NCBI RefSeq assembly: GCF_018130615.1
Contig: NZ_JAFCKB010000013.1
Location: 1-64,000, forward strand
Direction of reading: 5' to 3'
DNA from: Bradyrhizobium manausense
Lineage (GTDB): Bacteria; Pseudomonadota; Alphaproteobacteria; Rhizobiales; Xanthobacteraceae
Length of the DNA stretch: 64,000 nt
Shown: positions 42,839 through 52,533 of the stretch, in pieces
Numbering within the stretch: the stretch's first letter is position 1
Layout of the letters: each line of letters starts with the position of its first letter
Notes under the pieces: model-generated
The model's database searches: none
Told to the model about the DNA's origin: nothing
What the model saw: only the letters and a program-made list of their open reading frames with translations
Translations under genes and position numbers: made by a program

Positions 42839-43816
42839 CTATTCAATCACCTTATCCGCTCGGGCAAGCAACGTTGGTGGTATGACGATGTTCAAGGCAT
42901 TAGCCGTCTTGACATTGATCACCAACTCGAACTTTGCCGGCTGTTGAATCGGAAGCTCGGCAGGTTTGACGCCCTTGATGATCTTATCGACGTACGATGC
43001 GCCTCTCTTGAAGAGATCGACGAGGTCGGGGCCGTAGCTCATCAGCGCTCCCATTTCGGCCGCATCACGATAACCAAAAATCGTCGCTAGTTGAGCCTCC
43101 CGCGCAGCATCAACGATATTATGCCGATACGTCCAGAGCAGCCCTTCTGGAAAAACAATGAGCCCCTCAACGTTTCCGCGTAGTGAACGGAATACAGTGT
43201 CGATCTCTTCCGCTCGGCGCACATCGTAAGCGTTGAGAGTAAGCTTTTGCGATTGTGCTGCTTGTTTCACCGCATCAAGATAGAAACGGCTGCCAGGGTT
43301 GCCAGAATTCCAAAGCGCGCCGATTCGAGCGAGTTTAGGCGCTGCTTCGTGCAGAAGCTCGAGCATTTTTGCGTTTGTTTCCGGCGTGACCTCCAAAGAG
43401 AAGCCAGTCAAGTTGCCGCCGGGATGTGAGATGCTGGCAGCTAGGCCTCCTCCTACGGGATTGACGACGGCAAGCGCCACGATTGGTATCTGTGTTGTAG
43501 CTTTCTTGATGGCAACAGCCGGCGGATGGCCAGCTGTGACAATCACATCCGGTTCACTCTGGGCCAACTCGCGCGCTACGTCGTCGTATTGGCTCTCATG
43601 CCCGGCCATCCAGCGGTACTGGATGGAAATGTCTCGCCCCTCACTATAACCCAACTCCTTCAATCCTTGCGTGAAGGACTCAGCAAGAGGGTTCGGACCA
43701 GCCGCAACTGAGAAGAAAACAACTCGCGATACTTTTTTTGATCTCTGCGCACTGACTGATCGCGACGCAAGTACCGTGATAATCCCGCTCGCAACGAGGC
43801 TTCGTCTATCAATCAT
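42839..43816 (-). CDS. ABC transporter substrate-binding protein (PF04392-like), orphan
   Basis: The 325-residue protein from the ATG at 43816 has an N-terminal signal (MIDRRSLVASGIITVLASRS) and the ABC_sub_bind fold: FTQGLKELGYSEGRDISIQY, IVALAVVNPVGGGLAASISH, and IPPTLLARADKV at the end. Such proteins are abundant in Bradyrhizobium and often lack a permease. There is no permease or ATPase gene here. Base composition is more AT-rich than that of neighbouring genes, suggesting a different origin. The ligand is unknown. Confidence 0.88.
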   Translation of the reverse strand: MIDRRSLVASGIITVLASRSVSAQRSKKVSRVVFFSVAAGPNPLAESFTQGLKELGYSEGRDISIQYRWMAGHESQYDDVARELAQSEPDVIVTAGHPPAVAIKKATTQIPIVALAVVNPVGGGLAASISHPGGNLTGFSLEVTPETNAKMLELLHEAAPKLARIGALWNSGNPGSRFYLDAVKQAAQSQKLTLNAYDVRRAEEIDTVFRSLRGNVEGLIVFPEGLLWTYRHNIVDAAREAQLATIFGYRDAAEMGALMSYGPDLVDLFKRGASYVDKIIKGVKPAELPIQQPAKFELVINVKTANALNIVIPPTLLARADKVIE

Positions 43817-44194
43817 GCGACGCTCCTCCTGAAGGTGCGTTAGGGCTTTGTAGCCGCAGGATACACGCGTGTGCCGACCGCGACCCACGAAACAGGGGCG
43901 CAGCGAGGAGAAGGTACCCGTGGTGTCTGCTCCGGGTCAAAACGCGAAGAACTGAACTTGAGCAAGCTGGTCCGCGCCTGCCATACTAAGCGGACCTCAA
44001 TGAACCGCTGCACTACGCGGCTGATAGGCCAGAAGCGATCCGATCGGATATTAGGGCTTAGCCCATTCCGGATCCGTACCGGTAAGGCGGCACCCACGGA
44101 CCCCCGAACTCGTTCTTCACGCACTTTGCGGACTAGAGTACCGACGCGCGTTGGTTCAGGCCCAGCACATCATCACAACCTCCGTGCGGGCATG

Positions 44195-44226
44195 AAAAAA
44201 CCCGCGACGGAATTTTCCGTTGCGGG
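44195..44226. terminator. Terminator-like hairpin in the decayed region
   Basis: The stem CCCGCGACGGAA / TTCCGTTGCGGG (44201-44226) has one mismatch and six As on its left. It could terminate leftward transcription, but no gene ends next to it. Confidence 0.6.
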
Positions 44227-44281
44227 TGCGGCGAGCTTTTTGATGATGCTATCATGCCGGTGTTTTGCCCGACGTGTCAAA

Positions 44282-44377
44282 TTGTCCGCTTCCGCGTCGC
44301 CGATCCACATGATCGAGCTGACCGCGACGCGCAGCACCACGCCGTGCAAATAGGTGCATCCGACCGCACAGCGTTAG
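44282..44377 (+). pseudogene. Broken C-terminal fragment of the 34444-34869 gene family
   Basis: The frame reads ASPIHMIELTATRSTTPCK, then stop, then VHPTAQR and stop. The intact gene has PPVHMIKLTETRSITPYKWVHPTEER split here as PPVHMIKLTETRSITPYK and WVHPTEER, so its Trp codon TGG has become TAG. The upstream part of the gene is absent. It is a pseudogene remnant. Confidence 0.75.
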
Positions 44378-44457
44378 CCTAATGATTTCAATGCCCCCGC
44401 TACTGTGCATGGGGTTGTTTTTCAGCTTTTGTTTTGAGGGCGTCCCAACGCCGCGCG

Positions 44458-45042
44458 TCAGCGCCGGCCGCGCGGCGCCTCGGATTTCGCCGGCGCTTCG
44501 GTCTGCGGCGCGCAACTCGCGGCTTGCAGCGTGGCCTGGGCCTGCGGCATCAGGCCGGGCTCGGCGGCCAGCGCCTTCATCACGATCAGGCCCGTCGTGC
44601 TCGGGGAATCGATGATGAGGCGGTCGGCCGCGGTGATCTCTTCGTCCTCGGGCAGGGCGTTGTGCTGCGCTTCCGTCATCAGGTCGAGCTCGATCACCTT
44701 CTTGCCGGCCGAGCGGTCGTTGATGGCGTAATAGGCGATCTCGTTGCGGGTGTAGAACGACACCGACGTATAGGCCTGGCTCACCGGCACCGTGAGCTTG
44801 ATCGGGCCGCCCGCGAGGTCGTAGCGGCAGATCGCGAGTGCAAAGGCCGGATCCATGAACGGCATCGGCGAGGTCTGCGGATCGGCGAGCGGAAGCTGGG
44901 TCACGCCGTTGAGCTTGGTCATCGGCGTCAGCCGTGAATAGGCGTCCTGGGTCGCGATGCGTGGCAGCGCCAGCACGCTGACGAGATGGACCACGAGCCC
45001 CAGGACCACACCGGCGACGATGGTGAACAGCAGGCGGATCAT
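44458..45042 (-). CDS. DUF1254-like membrane-anchored protein
   Basis: The 194-residue product has an N-terminal helix (MIRLLFTIVAGVVLGLVVHL) and a soluble periplasmic part with TPMTKLNGVTQLPLADPQTS, DPAFALAICRYDLAGGPIKL and SVSFYTRNEIAYYAINDRSA. This matches the N-terminal portion of DUF1254 domain proteins. It overlaps the DUF1214 gene start by four bases (45039-45042). The two genes appear to be a split version of the DUF1254-DUF1214 protein. The function is unknown. Confidence 0.82.
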   Translation of the reverse strand: MIRLLFTIVAGVVLGLVVHLVSVLALPRIATQDAYSRLTPMTKLNGVTQLPLADPQTSPMPFMDPAFALAICRYDLAGGPIKLTVPVSQAYTSVSFYTRNEIAYYAINDRSAGKKVIELDLMTEAQHNALPEDEEITAADRLIIDSPSTTGLIVMKALAAEPGLMPQAQATLQAASCAPQTEAPAKSEAPRGRR

Positions 45043-45617
45043 GAGCAGCCCGCCGTCGAAATCGTCGGCATCGGCGCATCACGCTGGGTACGCGTCGCCA
45101 CGCCGACGGGCGTGTCGTAGAGGCGGAACATCAGCGCATAGCGCTCGATGCCGCCGGTCGGCAGCCAGTTGCCGGCACGCGAGCGCGCGGCGATGTGGAT
45201 CTCGAACGAGCCGTCGGACTGGCGCACGATCTCCTGGCTGGTGAAGCCGTAGCGCTGGAGCGCGTTGGCGACGAGGTGGCCCTTGCGGTCATACAGCGTC
45301 AGCGTCCAGAACCGCGCCGGTGGCGTCACGCCGGAGACGACGACGTCGCAGCGGCCGTCGAGCGCCTTCTTCTTGTCATCGCTGGTTGCGGTGAAGGCGA
45401 CGCCGTCGCCGGTGCCGATCGGCAGCTCGCCGTTGCGCACGATGGTGGCGCGCGAATAGGGATCGACGTCGGCGGTGCCGGTGCGGGGGCGGGCGGTCCA
45501 GGCGCCGATGGTCAGCGCACCGATCTCGGTGCCGCGCGTCGTCGTCATCCAGGTGGCGCCGACGCCGACCACGGTCGCGAGCAGGAGGGTCGTCAATGTG
45601 ATCAGGATCAGCCGCAC
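45039..45617 (-). CDS. DUF1214 domain protein, membrane-anchored
   Basis: The 192-residue protein has an N-terminal anchor (MRLILITLTTLLLATVVGVG) and a DUF1214 domain with DVDPYSRATIVRNGELPIGT, ARFWTLTLYDRKGHLVANAL and SFEIHIAARSRAGNWLPTGG. It is followed by the DUF1254-like gene through an ATGA overlap, and preceded nine bases away by the stop of the PBP gene, so all three may be one transcript. The role is unknown; a cell-envelope location is likely. Confidence 0.88.
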   Translation of the reverse strand: MRLILITLTTLLLATVVGVGATWMTTTRGTEIGALTIGAWTARPRTGTADVDPYSRATIVRNGELPIGTGDGVAFTATSDDKKKALDGRCDVVVSGVTPPARFWTLTLYDRKGHLVANALQRYGFTSQEIVRQSDGSFEIHIAARSRAGNWLPTGGIERYALMFRLYDTPVGVATRTQRDAPMPTISTAGCS

Positions 45618-45626
45618 GGGATCAGA

Positions 45627-47918
45627 TCAGTTCTTGCGCGGGGTGGATGCGTTGGCGTTCTCCTCCGCCGCATAATTCTGCGGGAAGGCGAGCGCGCTCG
45701 TCGACGACGCCGGCTTGGCCGGCTGGCTGTCGTTGGTTGTCGATTTGGTCGCGGTCTTCGCTGCGTCGTCGAGCATCTTCTCGACGCGCACCAGGATATC
45801 GGCGCCGCGCTTGGTCAGCACCGGCGGCGGACCGGGCTTGGTCTCCAGCACTTTCGGCGCCGCATTGGCTTGCGCATTGGCAATCTGCTGCGGCGGCAGC
45901 TTCTGGCCCATGCCGATGCCGGGAATCTCCCGGACCTCGACGCCCTGATGTGCCGCGACCATGATGTCGTGCCAGGTCTGCGCCGGCAGCGAGCCGCCGG
46001 TCATGCGGTTGGTCGGCGAATAGTCGTCATTGCCGTACCAGACCGCGCAGGTGAAATTGCCGGTGTAGCCGACGAACCAGGCATCGCGATACGCGTTCGT
46101 CGTGCCGGTCTTGCCCGCGGTCGGAATGCCGTCGAGCGCTGCACGGCGCGCGGTGCCTTCGCTGACGACGTGGCTCATCATGCCGGCCATGTCGGCGGCG
46201 ATGTTCGGCGGAATCGCCTGCTTCGGCTTCGGACCGTCGCGGTCCCAGCGCCAGACCAGATCGCCGGCGCCGGTGCGCACTTCCAGCACCGAATGCGGCG
46301 TGACGGCCTTGCCCCGGTTCGGGAAGGTCGCATAGGCCACGGCGTGCTCGAGCACGGTGACTTCGTCGGAGCCGATCGGCAGCGACGGCGTGTCCGGCAG
46401 CGGCGCCTTGAGGCCGAAGCGGCGCGCGACCTCGACGATCTTGGCGCGGCCGATCTTGGCCGGGTTCGGCGCCTTCGGCTGCTCCTTCTGTCCGATCGCG
46501 ATCGACAGCTTGACCGGCACGACGTTGATCGAGCGCGTGATCGCCTGCGTCAGCGTCACCGCGCCGGAATAGGAATGACCATAGTTCTGCGGACACCAAT
46601 TGCCGATGCAGACCGGGCCGTCGACCACGATCGAGTTCGGCGTGAAGCCGTTCAGCAGCGCCGTGGTGTAGACGTAAGGCTTGAACGACGAGCCGGGCTG
46701 GCGATAGGCGTCGGTGGCGCGGTTGAACTGGCTTGCGCCGTAATCGCGGCCGCCGACCATGGCACGGATGCCGCCGTCGAGATCGGACACGACGGTCGCG
46801 GCTTGCGTGGCGTGATAGTCGCGGCCGAACTGACGCAGCTGGTTCTCGATCGCGTCTTCGGCGGCCTTCTGCACGTTGGTGTCGATGGCGAGGCGAACGA
46901 CGAAGACGCGCTCGGTGTAGGATTTCGGGAAGGTGTCGACCAGCTTGCGCATCTCGTCGAAGGCGTAGTCGAGATAGTAGTTCGGCGAAGCCTCGTCGCG
47001 GCGGTCGACGGCGAAGGCGGGGTTGCGGCGGGCGCCGAACACCTGGCCTTCGGTCATGAAGCCGGCATCGACGAGGTTGTCGAGCACGACATTGGCGCGG
47101 GCACGCGCGGCCGGCAGGTTGATGTGGGGAGCGTATTTCGTCGGCGCCTTGAACAGGCCGGCGAGCATTGCGGCCTCGGCGAGCGTCACGTCGCGGGCAG
47201 ACTTGTTGAAGTAGAAATGCGCGGCGCCGTCGACGCCGAACGTGCCGCCGCCCATATAGGCGCGGTCGAGATAGAGCTTGAGGATCTCGTTCTTGGTCAG
47301 GCGCCATTCCAGCCAGACCGCGAGGAACGCCTCGTTGATCTTGCGCTCGATGGTGCGCTCGTTGCTCAGGAACAGGTTCTTGGCGAGCTGCTGGGTGATC
47401 GAGGAGCCGCCCTGGCGCACGCCGCCGGCCTGGGCGTTGGTCACGAGCGCGCGCGCGGTACCGGCGATGTCGATGCCGAAATGCTCGTAGAAGCGGCGGT
47501 CTTCGGTCGCGAGCGTCGCCTTGATCAGCACGTCAGGAAAATCTTCCAGCGGGATCGAGTCGTTGTGCTTGATGCCGCGGCTGCCGATCGGGTTGCCGTA
47601 GCGGTCGAGGAACGTCACCGCCAGGTCGGACTTCTTCAGCCAGTCCTCGTCCGCGGTCTCGCGGAAGGCGGGGATGGCGAGGATCAGCATCAGCACCATG
47701 CCGCCAAGGCCAAGGGTCGCGGCCTCCGACAGCGGCTCGATGAACACCCAGCGCTTCCACCGCCCGACATAGAAGCGGTCCATGAAGGTCGAGTAGCGCT
47801 CGTAGAGCTCGCGGATGCCCTTGGCCGAGGAGAACAGCGAGGAGTCGATGCGCGCATCGAGGTCCAGGAAGAAGTTCCTGATACGACTCTTCCAGTTGGA
47901 TGGCGTGTTCTGGACCAC
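45627..47918 (-). CDS. Class A penicillin-binding protein (PBP1A-type transglycosylase/transpeptidase)
   Basis: A bifunctional murein synthase of 763 residues. A cytoplasmic N-terminus (1-70) leads into a membrane helix (~71-88). The GT51 domain has ATEDRRFYEHFGID (Glu near 138), RQGGSSITQQLAKNLFL and RKINEAFLAVWLE. The transpeptidase domain has PGSSFKP (Ser near 408), SINV (~460) and KTGTT near 602. GTG at 47918 is the start. The tail from ~690 is Pro/Ala-rich. It probably makes bulk or septal peptidoglycan. Confidence 0.94.
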   Translation of the reverse strand: MVQNTPSNWKSRIRNFFLDLDARIDSSLFSSAKGIRELYERYSTFMDRFYVGRWKRWVFIEPLSEAATLGLGGMVLMLILAIPAFRETADEDWLKKSDLAVTFLDRYGNPIGSRGIKHNDSIPLEDFPDVLIKATLATEDRRFYEHFGIDIAGTARALVTNAQAGGVRQGGSSITQQLAKNLFLSNERTIERKINEAFLAVWLEWRLTKNEILKLYLDRAYMGGGTFGVDGAAHFYFNKSARDVTLAEAAMLAGLFKAPTKYAPHINLPAARARANVVLDNLVDAGFMTEGQVFGARRNPAFAVDRRDEASPNYYLDYAFDEMRKLVDTFPKSYTERVFVVRLAIDTNVQKAAEDAIENQLRQFGRDYHATQAATVVSDLDGGIRAMVGGRDYGASQFNRATDAYRQPGSSFKPYVYTTALLNGFTPNSIVVDGPVCIGNWCPQNYGHSYSGAVTLTQAITRSINVVPVKLSIAIGQKEQPKAPNPAKIGRAKIVEVARRFGLKAPLPDTPSLPIGSDEVTVLEHAVAYATFPNRGKAVTPHSVLEVRTGAGDLVWRWDRDGPKPKQAIPPNIAADMAGMMSHVVSEGTARRAALDGIPTAGKTGTTNAYRDAWFVGYTGNFTCAVWYGNDDYSPTNRMTGGSLPAQTWHDIMVAAHQGVEVREIPGIGMGQKLPPQQIANAQANAAPKVLETKPGPPPVLTKRGADILVRVEKMLDDAAKTATKSTTNDSQPAKPASSTSALAFPQNYAAEENANASTPRKN

Positions 47919-48213
47919 CTAGAACCCTTGAGGCTCGCTTCGAAAGCGTTCAAGCACCCGGCCGGGGCGGCATCGAGACGTCTTGCGGGATTGTTGCGGC
48001 AAACCCAAGGCGCCCGTTTCGCGCACCTTAGGCGGACTTGCTGTTCTTCTAGCCGAGCGGGGCCTATAAACCAATGGTCAGGCTCGCAATTTTGAACAAC
48101 AGGCCTAATTGAACCCCGGTTCATTACGGGCCTTGCGCGGGCATTGCTTGCAGCTTTGTGGCCGCACCCTCTAGATGGTGCCGGCCGCAGCTCTTTGGAG
48201 ACGTATCAAGCGC

Positions 48214-48729
48214 ATGACCGCAGCTCCCAAACGCCCTTCAAGTCAGGATGGATTCTTCTGGAAAACCAAGAAGATGGAGGACATGTCGACGGCCGAATGG
48301 GAGAGCCTGTGTGACGGCTGCGGCCGCTGCTGCCTGAACAAGCTCGAAGACGAGGATACCGGCGAGATCTATTTCACCGATGTCAGCTGCAAGATGCTCG
48401 ATTCCTGCACGGCTGGCTGCAAGGACTACACGAATCGCTTCGACTACGTTCCCGACTGCGTTGTCATGACCCCCGCGAGTGTCCGGGTCCTGAAATGGCT
48501 GCCGCCGAGCTGCGGCTACAAGCTGGTCGCGGAAGGGCGCGATCTCTATTGGTGGCACCCGCTGGTCTCCGGCGACCCCAATACGGTGCACGAGGCCGGC
48601 GTTTCCGTGCGTGACCGAGTCGCTGGCACGGAGGAGGAGATCCCCGACGACCAGCTCGAGCACTATTTGGTGCAATGGCCGGGGCAGGTGCCGAAGCGGG
48701 CGCGCCTGAAGCGACGTCCCAAAGACTGA
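48214..48729 (+). CDS. YcgN/UPF0260-family cysteine-cluster protein
   Basis: The 171-residue protein from the ATG at 48214 has the YcgN cysteine cluster: [20 protein letters not shown] (Cys33, 36, 39, 40), [15 protein letters not shown] (Cys59, 65, 69) and VPDCVVM (Cys82), then a conserved [20 protein letters not shown]. The eight cysteines probably bind Zn or Fe-S. The function of this widespread family is unknown. It is transcribed divergently from the PBP gene. Confidence 0.92.
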   Translation: MTAAPKRPSSQDGFFWKTKKMEDMSTAEWESLCDGCGRCCLNKLEDEDTGEIYFTDVSCKMLDSCTAGCKDYTNRFDYVPDCVVMTPASVRVLKWLPPSCGYKLVAEGRDLYWWHPLVSGDPNTVHEAGVSVRDRVAGTEEEIPDDQLEHYLVQWPGQVPKRARLKRRPKD

Positions 48730-48901
48730 TCTCGGACTGATCTGCCGCCGTTTCAGATCACATATTCGGGATGGCCGCAGTGCGGGATGCACCCATGCGC
48801 CGCGGTGCCTGCCTGAGAAGAATTTTGCTGTCTAGATTGGCTTCATAGAACGAATCCTTCGCGGCTTTTGCGCCGCAACACGCTCGATCTGACAGCCCGA
48901 G

Positions 48902-50488
48902 ATGAACCAGTTCGCACGGCAGAGCAGCCAATCTGCCGACATCCAAAGATTGCCCGACGATATCGCCGAGGAACTGACCCGTCTTCCGGGCGAGGTCATC
49001 AGCGTCAGGAACGCTCTCCCGATCTCGCCTCCTGCGCCGCTATCGTCGGATGAAGTGCGAACCATCGTCATCAGCCTGATGCTGACGATGTTTTTGGCCG
49101 CCCTCGACCAGACCATCGTCGCCACGGCGCTGCCGACCATCGGTCGCCAGTTCCAGGACGTTTCGAACCTGTCCTGGGTGATCACCGCCTATCTGCTCGC
49201 CTCGACCGCCGTTGCACCGGTGTTCGGGACGCTGAGCGATATCTATGGCCGCAGGGCCATGCTCATCGTTTCGCTCAGCCTGTTCATCGCCGGCTCGATC
49301 CTGTGCGCGATCGCGCCGAGTATGCCGATGCTGATTTTGGCGCGCGGCCTGCAGGGACTCGGCGGCGGCGGCATCATGCCGGTGGTGCAGACCGTGATCT
49401 CCGACGTGGTCTCCCCACGCGAGCGCGGGCATTACCAGGCCTATTTCTCCAGCGTCTGGATGGTCGGCGGCATTCTCGGCCCCGTCATCGGCGGCGTGTT
49501 CGCCGAGCATCTGCACTGGTCGATGATCTTCTGGATCAACCTGCCGCTCGCCGCCGCCGCGCTCGCGCTGCTGCTGCCGAAGATGAAAAAGATCCCGGTG
49601 TTCCACCGCAAGCGCAAGGTCGACTGGCTCGGCGGCGTTTTGCTGATGGCTTCCGCCGTCGTCTTCATGCTGGTGCTGACCTGGGGCGGCACCCGCTATC
49701 TCTGGCTTTCGCCGACGGTGCTCTCGATGGTGGGCGGCGCCGTCGCGCTCGCGCTCACCTTCGTCTGGCACGCGCGCCGCGCCGACGAGCCGTTCCTGCC
49801 GCTGCCGCTGCTCTCGGGATCGGTCGCACCGTTCGCACTGACGGCCGGCGGCTGCGGGTTAGGAGCCATCACCGGCCTCACGGTCCAGCTCCCGCTCTAT
49901 TACGAGTCGGTCTATCACCTCAGCGCCAGCGAGGCGGGGCTTGCGCTGATCCCACTCGCGGCAGTCTCGACCTGTGGTGCGGCGATCGCCGGCCGCACCA
50001 TGGCGCGCGCCAAGCATTACAAGCGTGTCGCCATCGTCGGCACCTCCTGGGCAGCGATCTGCGCCCTCGGCCTGACCGTCACCACGCTGCCGCTGTGGGG
50101 ATTGCTGACGCTGATGGCCGCGTTTGCGCTCGGTCTCGGCACGACGTTTCCGGTCTGCGTGGTCTCGCTGCAGAATTCGGTCGCGCGCCCGCAGGTCGGC
50201 ACCATCACCGGCGCGATGAACTTCTTCCGTTCGCTGATGTCCTCGTTCACGGTCGCTGCGTTCGCCGCGATTTTGCTGATCGCGCTCGGCGCCGACATCC
50301 CGCTGGCAGGCGAGCATCACGCTGCAGGCAGCATCCCAGCGATCCCCGTTGAAGATATGCGGCACGCCTTCCGCTACGTCTTCGCGGCCGCGACCGTGCT
50401 GATGACCACCGCTTCGCTCTGCCTGATCATGATGGAGGAGCGGCCGCTGGCCGGTCCATCGACGCAACCCGTCGAGATGGCGGAGTAG
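48902..50488 (+). CDS. DHA2-family (EmrB/QacA) MFS drug exporter
   Basis: A 528-residue exporter with 14 predicted helices. After a ~60-residue cytoplasmic N-terminus come MFLAALDQTIVATALPTIGR (motif D1), FGTLSDIYGRRAMLIVSLSL (motif A) and FFSSVWMVGGILGPVIGGVF (motif C), all characteristic of DHA2 H+-antiporters. No EmrA-type adaptor or TetR regulator is adjacent. Substrates are unknown. An alternative start within the N-terminal extension is possible. Confidence 0.93.
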   Translation: MNQFARQSSQSADIQRLPDDIAEELTRLPGEVISVRNALPISPPAPLSSDEVRTIVISLMLTMFLAALDQTIVATALPTIGRQFQDVSNLSWVITAYLLASTAVAPVFGTLSDIYGRRAMLIVSLSLFIAGSILCAIAPSMPMLILARGLQGLGGGGIMPVVQTVISDVVSPRERGHYQAYFSSVWMVGGILGPVIGGVFAEHLHWSMIFWINLPLAAAALALLLPKMKKIPVFHRKRKVDWLGGVLLMASAVVFMLVLTWGGTRYLWLSPTVLSMVGGAVALALTFVWHARRADEPFLPLPLLSGSVAPFALTAGGCGLGAITGLTVQLPLYYESVYHLSASEAGLALIPLAAVSTCGAAIAGRTMARAKHYKRVAIVGTSWAAICALGLTVTTLPLWGLLTLMAAFALGLGTTFPVCVVSLQNSVARPQVGTITGAMNFFRSLMSSFTVAAFAAILLIALGADIPLAGEHHAAGSIPAIPVEDMRHAFRYVFAAATVLMTTASLCLIMMEERPLAGPSTQPVEMAE

Positions 50489-50494
50489 GGAGCG

Positions 50495-52438
50495 CTAGCC
50501 GCTGTTCACGAAGCTGCTCTTGCGCGGCAGTAGGATCGTGAACTCGGTGAACTTGCCCGGCTCCGTCGCGACGTCGATGGTGCCGCCGTGCTGCTTCACC
50601 ACGATGTCGTGGCTCATTGACAGCCCGAGGCCGGTGCCTTCGCCGGCCGGCTTGGTGGTGAAGAATGGATTGAACATCTTCGCCTTCACCTCGTCGGGAA
50701 TGCCGGTGCCGTTGTCTCGGATGCGGATCTCGATGCGATCGCCGCGGTCGCGGGTGGTTGCTGTCACCACCGGCTCGTAACCGGCGCCGCCAGTGTCCGC
50801 CTTGCGCCTCGTCACCGCGTAAAATCCGTTCGAGACCAGGTTCAGCAGCACCCGCGTGATCTCCTGCGGAAACAATTCGGCTGAGCCTGCTGCCGGATCG
50901 AGCTCACGCTTCAGCGTCACGTCGAAATGCGGCTTCTCGGCGCGTGCGCCGTGATAGGCGAGGTTGAGGCTTTCCTCGACCAGCGCGTTGATGTCGCTTA
51001 AGCCATACTCTCCGCCGCCCTCACGCGAATGCAGCAGCATGTTCTTGACGATGGAATCGGCGCGCCGGCCGTGCTGCACGACCTTTTGCAGATTGTCCTT
51101 CAGCATTCCCGTCAGCGCGTCGACCTCGCTGCGGACATCGTTGCCGAGCGAGACGGGTGCAAGCACCTCGTTCAGTTCGTCCGTCAGTTCGGCGGACAGC
51201 GCGGCAAAATTGTTGACGAAGTTGAGCGGGTTCTTGATCTCGTGCGCGATGCCGGCGGTGAGCTGGCCGAGCGAGGCCAGCTTCTCGGTCTGGATCAGCC
51301 GGTCCTGCGCCGCGCCCAGGTCGTCGAGCGATTTCGCAAGCTCGATCGTGCGAGCCTGGACTTGGTTGAACAGGCTGACATTCTTGACCGCGATCACCGC
51401 CTGGTCGGCGAAGGTCTGCAACAGTCGCACATGATGCTCGGCGAACGCGCCGGTCGTGCGCCGCGTGGCGATGATGACGCCCTTGGCTTCGTCCTCGCTC
51501 ATCAGCGGCGTGAACAGCATGCTGCGAAAGCCGCGGGCGCGCGCGATGTCGCGTGCGGCCGGCTCGAGCTCGGTATCGGGCAGCTGCGCCGATTCACCAT
51601 TGGCCGTGAGCTGGTAAGCCGGAAACTGCGCGAACGACACCGGGAACGATGCCCGCAGCACCCGATCGCCCTCCGGGTCACCCGGCGTGAAGGCCGCCAG
51701 ATGAGCAGCGCCGTCGATATAGCGCAGCACCGCCGTGGAGAAGCCGCCGATCAGCCGGTTGGCGTTGGCGGCGATGGCATCGAACACCGGCTGCACGTCG
51801 GAGGGCGAAGCTGCCATCACCCTCAGAATGTCCGCCGTCGCGGTCTGGCGTTCCAGCGTCTCGCGCGTCGCGTTGAACAGCCGCGCATTTTCGATCGCAA
51901 TCACGGCCTGGTCGGCAAAGGTCTGGAGCAGCTGCACCAGGTCGGGCGCGAACGCGCCGGTCTCGGTGCGGGTGACGCTGATCATGCCGACCGCCGTGCC
52001 GCGGTTCATCAACGGCATGAACAGCACGCTGCGGAAGCCGCGCAGACGCGCCAGATTCCTGTTCAACTCGGGGACGTCCTCAGCTTCAGCGTCGGGAAAC
52101 TGAATCGTCTCGCCGCCGCGAACGAGCGCAAAGGTCGGAAAATCCTCGATCCGCCGCGGAAACGACGCCTTCAGCCCTTCGTCCGCCTCCGGGCTGGTCG
52201 GCGTAAACGCCACGAGATGCAATTCGTCGCCAATGAATTGAAGTACGGTGGCGGAAAAGCCGCCGAGCAGGCGCTTTGAGCTGGACGCGATTGCCGCGAA
52301 GACGGGCCGGGCGTCGGACGGGGAGGCCGCGATGATCCGCAAAATCTCGGCGGTGGCGTTTTGTCGATCGCGCAGCCTCGTATTCTCGGCTGCGGTCGCC
52401 TGCAATTGCCGTTCGATCTCGTTGGAAGGGGTGGTCAT
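50495..52438 (-). CDS. Soluble double-GAF sensor histidine kinase
   Basis: The 647-residue protein from the ATG at 52438 has no membrane helix. It contains two GAF domains that are tandem duplicates: residues ~25-200 ([20 protein letters not shown]) and ~205-385 ([20 protein letters not shown]), each ending FADQAVIA(I/V)(E/K)N. A HisKA-type segment follows, [20 protein letters not shown], then the ATPase domain with [24 protein letters not shown] and [15 protein letters not shown]. No response regulator is adjacent. The signal is unknown and the GAF domains may bind small ligands. Confidence 0.9.
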   Translation of the reverse strand: MTTPSNEIERQLQATAAENTRLRDRQNATAEILRIIAASPSDARPVFAAIASSSKRLLGGFSATVLQFIGDELHLVAFTPTSPEADEGLKASFPRRIEDFPTFALVRGGETIQFPDAEAEDVPELNRNLARLRGFRSVLFMPLMNRGTAVGMISVTRTETGAFAPDLVQLLQTFADQAVIAIENARLFNATRETLERQTATADILRVMAASPSDVQPVFDAIAANANRLIGGFSTAVLRYIDGAAHLAAFTPGDPEGDRVLRASFPVSFAQFPAYQLTANGESAQLPDTELEPAARDIARARGFRSMLFTPLMSEDEAKGVIIATRRTTGAFAEHHVRLLQTFADQAVIAVKNVSLFNQVQARTIELAKSLDDLGAAQDRLIQTEKLASLGQLTAGIAHEIKNPLNFVNNFAALSAELTDELNEVLAPVSLGNDVRSEVDALTGMLKDNLQKVVQHGRRADSIVKNMLLHSREGGGEYGLSDINALVEESLNLAYHGARAEKPHFDVTLKRELDPAAGSAELFPQEITRVLLNLVSNGFYAVTRRKADTGGAGYEPVVTATTRDRGDRIEIRIRDNGTGIPDEVKAKMFNPFFTTKPAGEGTGLGLSMSHDIVVKQHGGTIDVATEPGKFTEFTILLPRKSSFVNSG

Positions 52439-52533
52439 TTGCAATCCGGCCTGATGCCGCGACAGGCGCGGCACAGGGCCGGATTATCACATCTCCTGCG
52501 GCCGGAGCCAGCGCCCGCAGCCCAGCGGTCGCC

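Larger units (their letters stand above)
43817..44457. other. Decayed intergenic region with repeat and hairpin
   Basis: These 641 bases hold no intact gene. They contain degenerate stretches, a hairpin at 44201-44226, the block shared with 41545-41582, and a broken copy of the 34444-34869 gene's C-terminus at 44282-44377. The AT-rich composition continues from the ABC binding protein. Confidence 0.55.

Noticed and set aside
45195-48095. Open frame of 966 codons on the plus strand
   Set aside because: It is antisense to the well-supported penicillin-binding protein and DUF1214 genes, and its composition (Arg/His/Asp/Ala-rich without domains) is that of a high-GC shadow frame.
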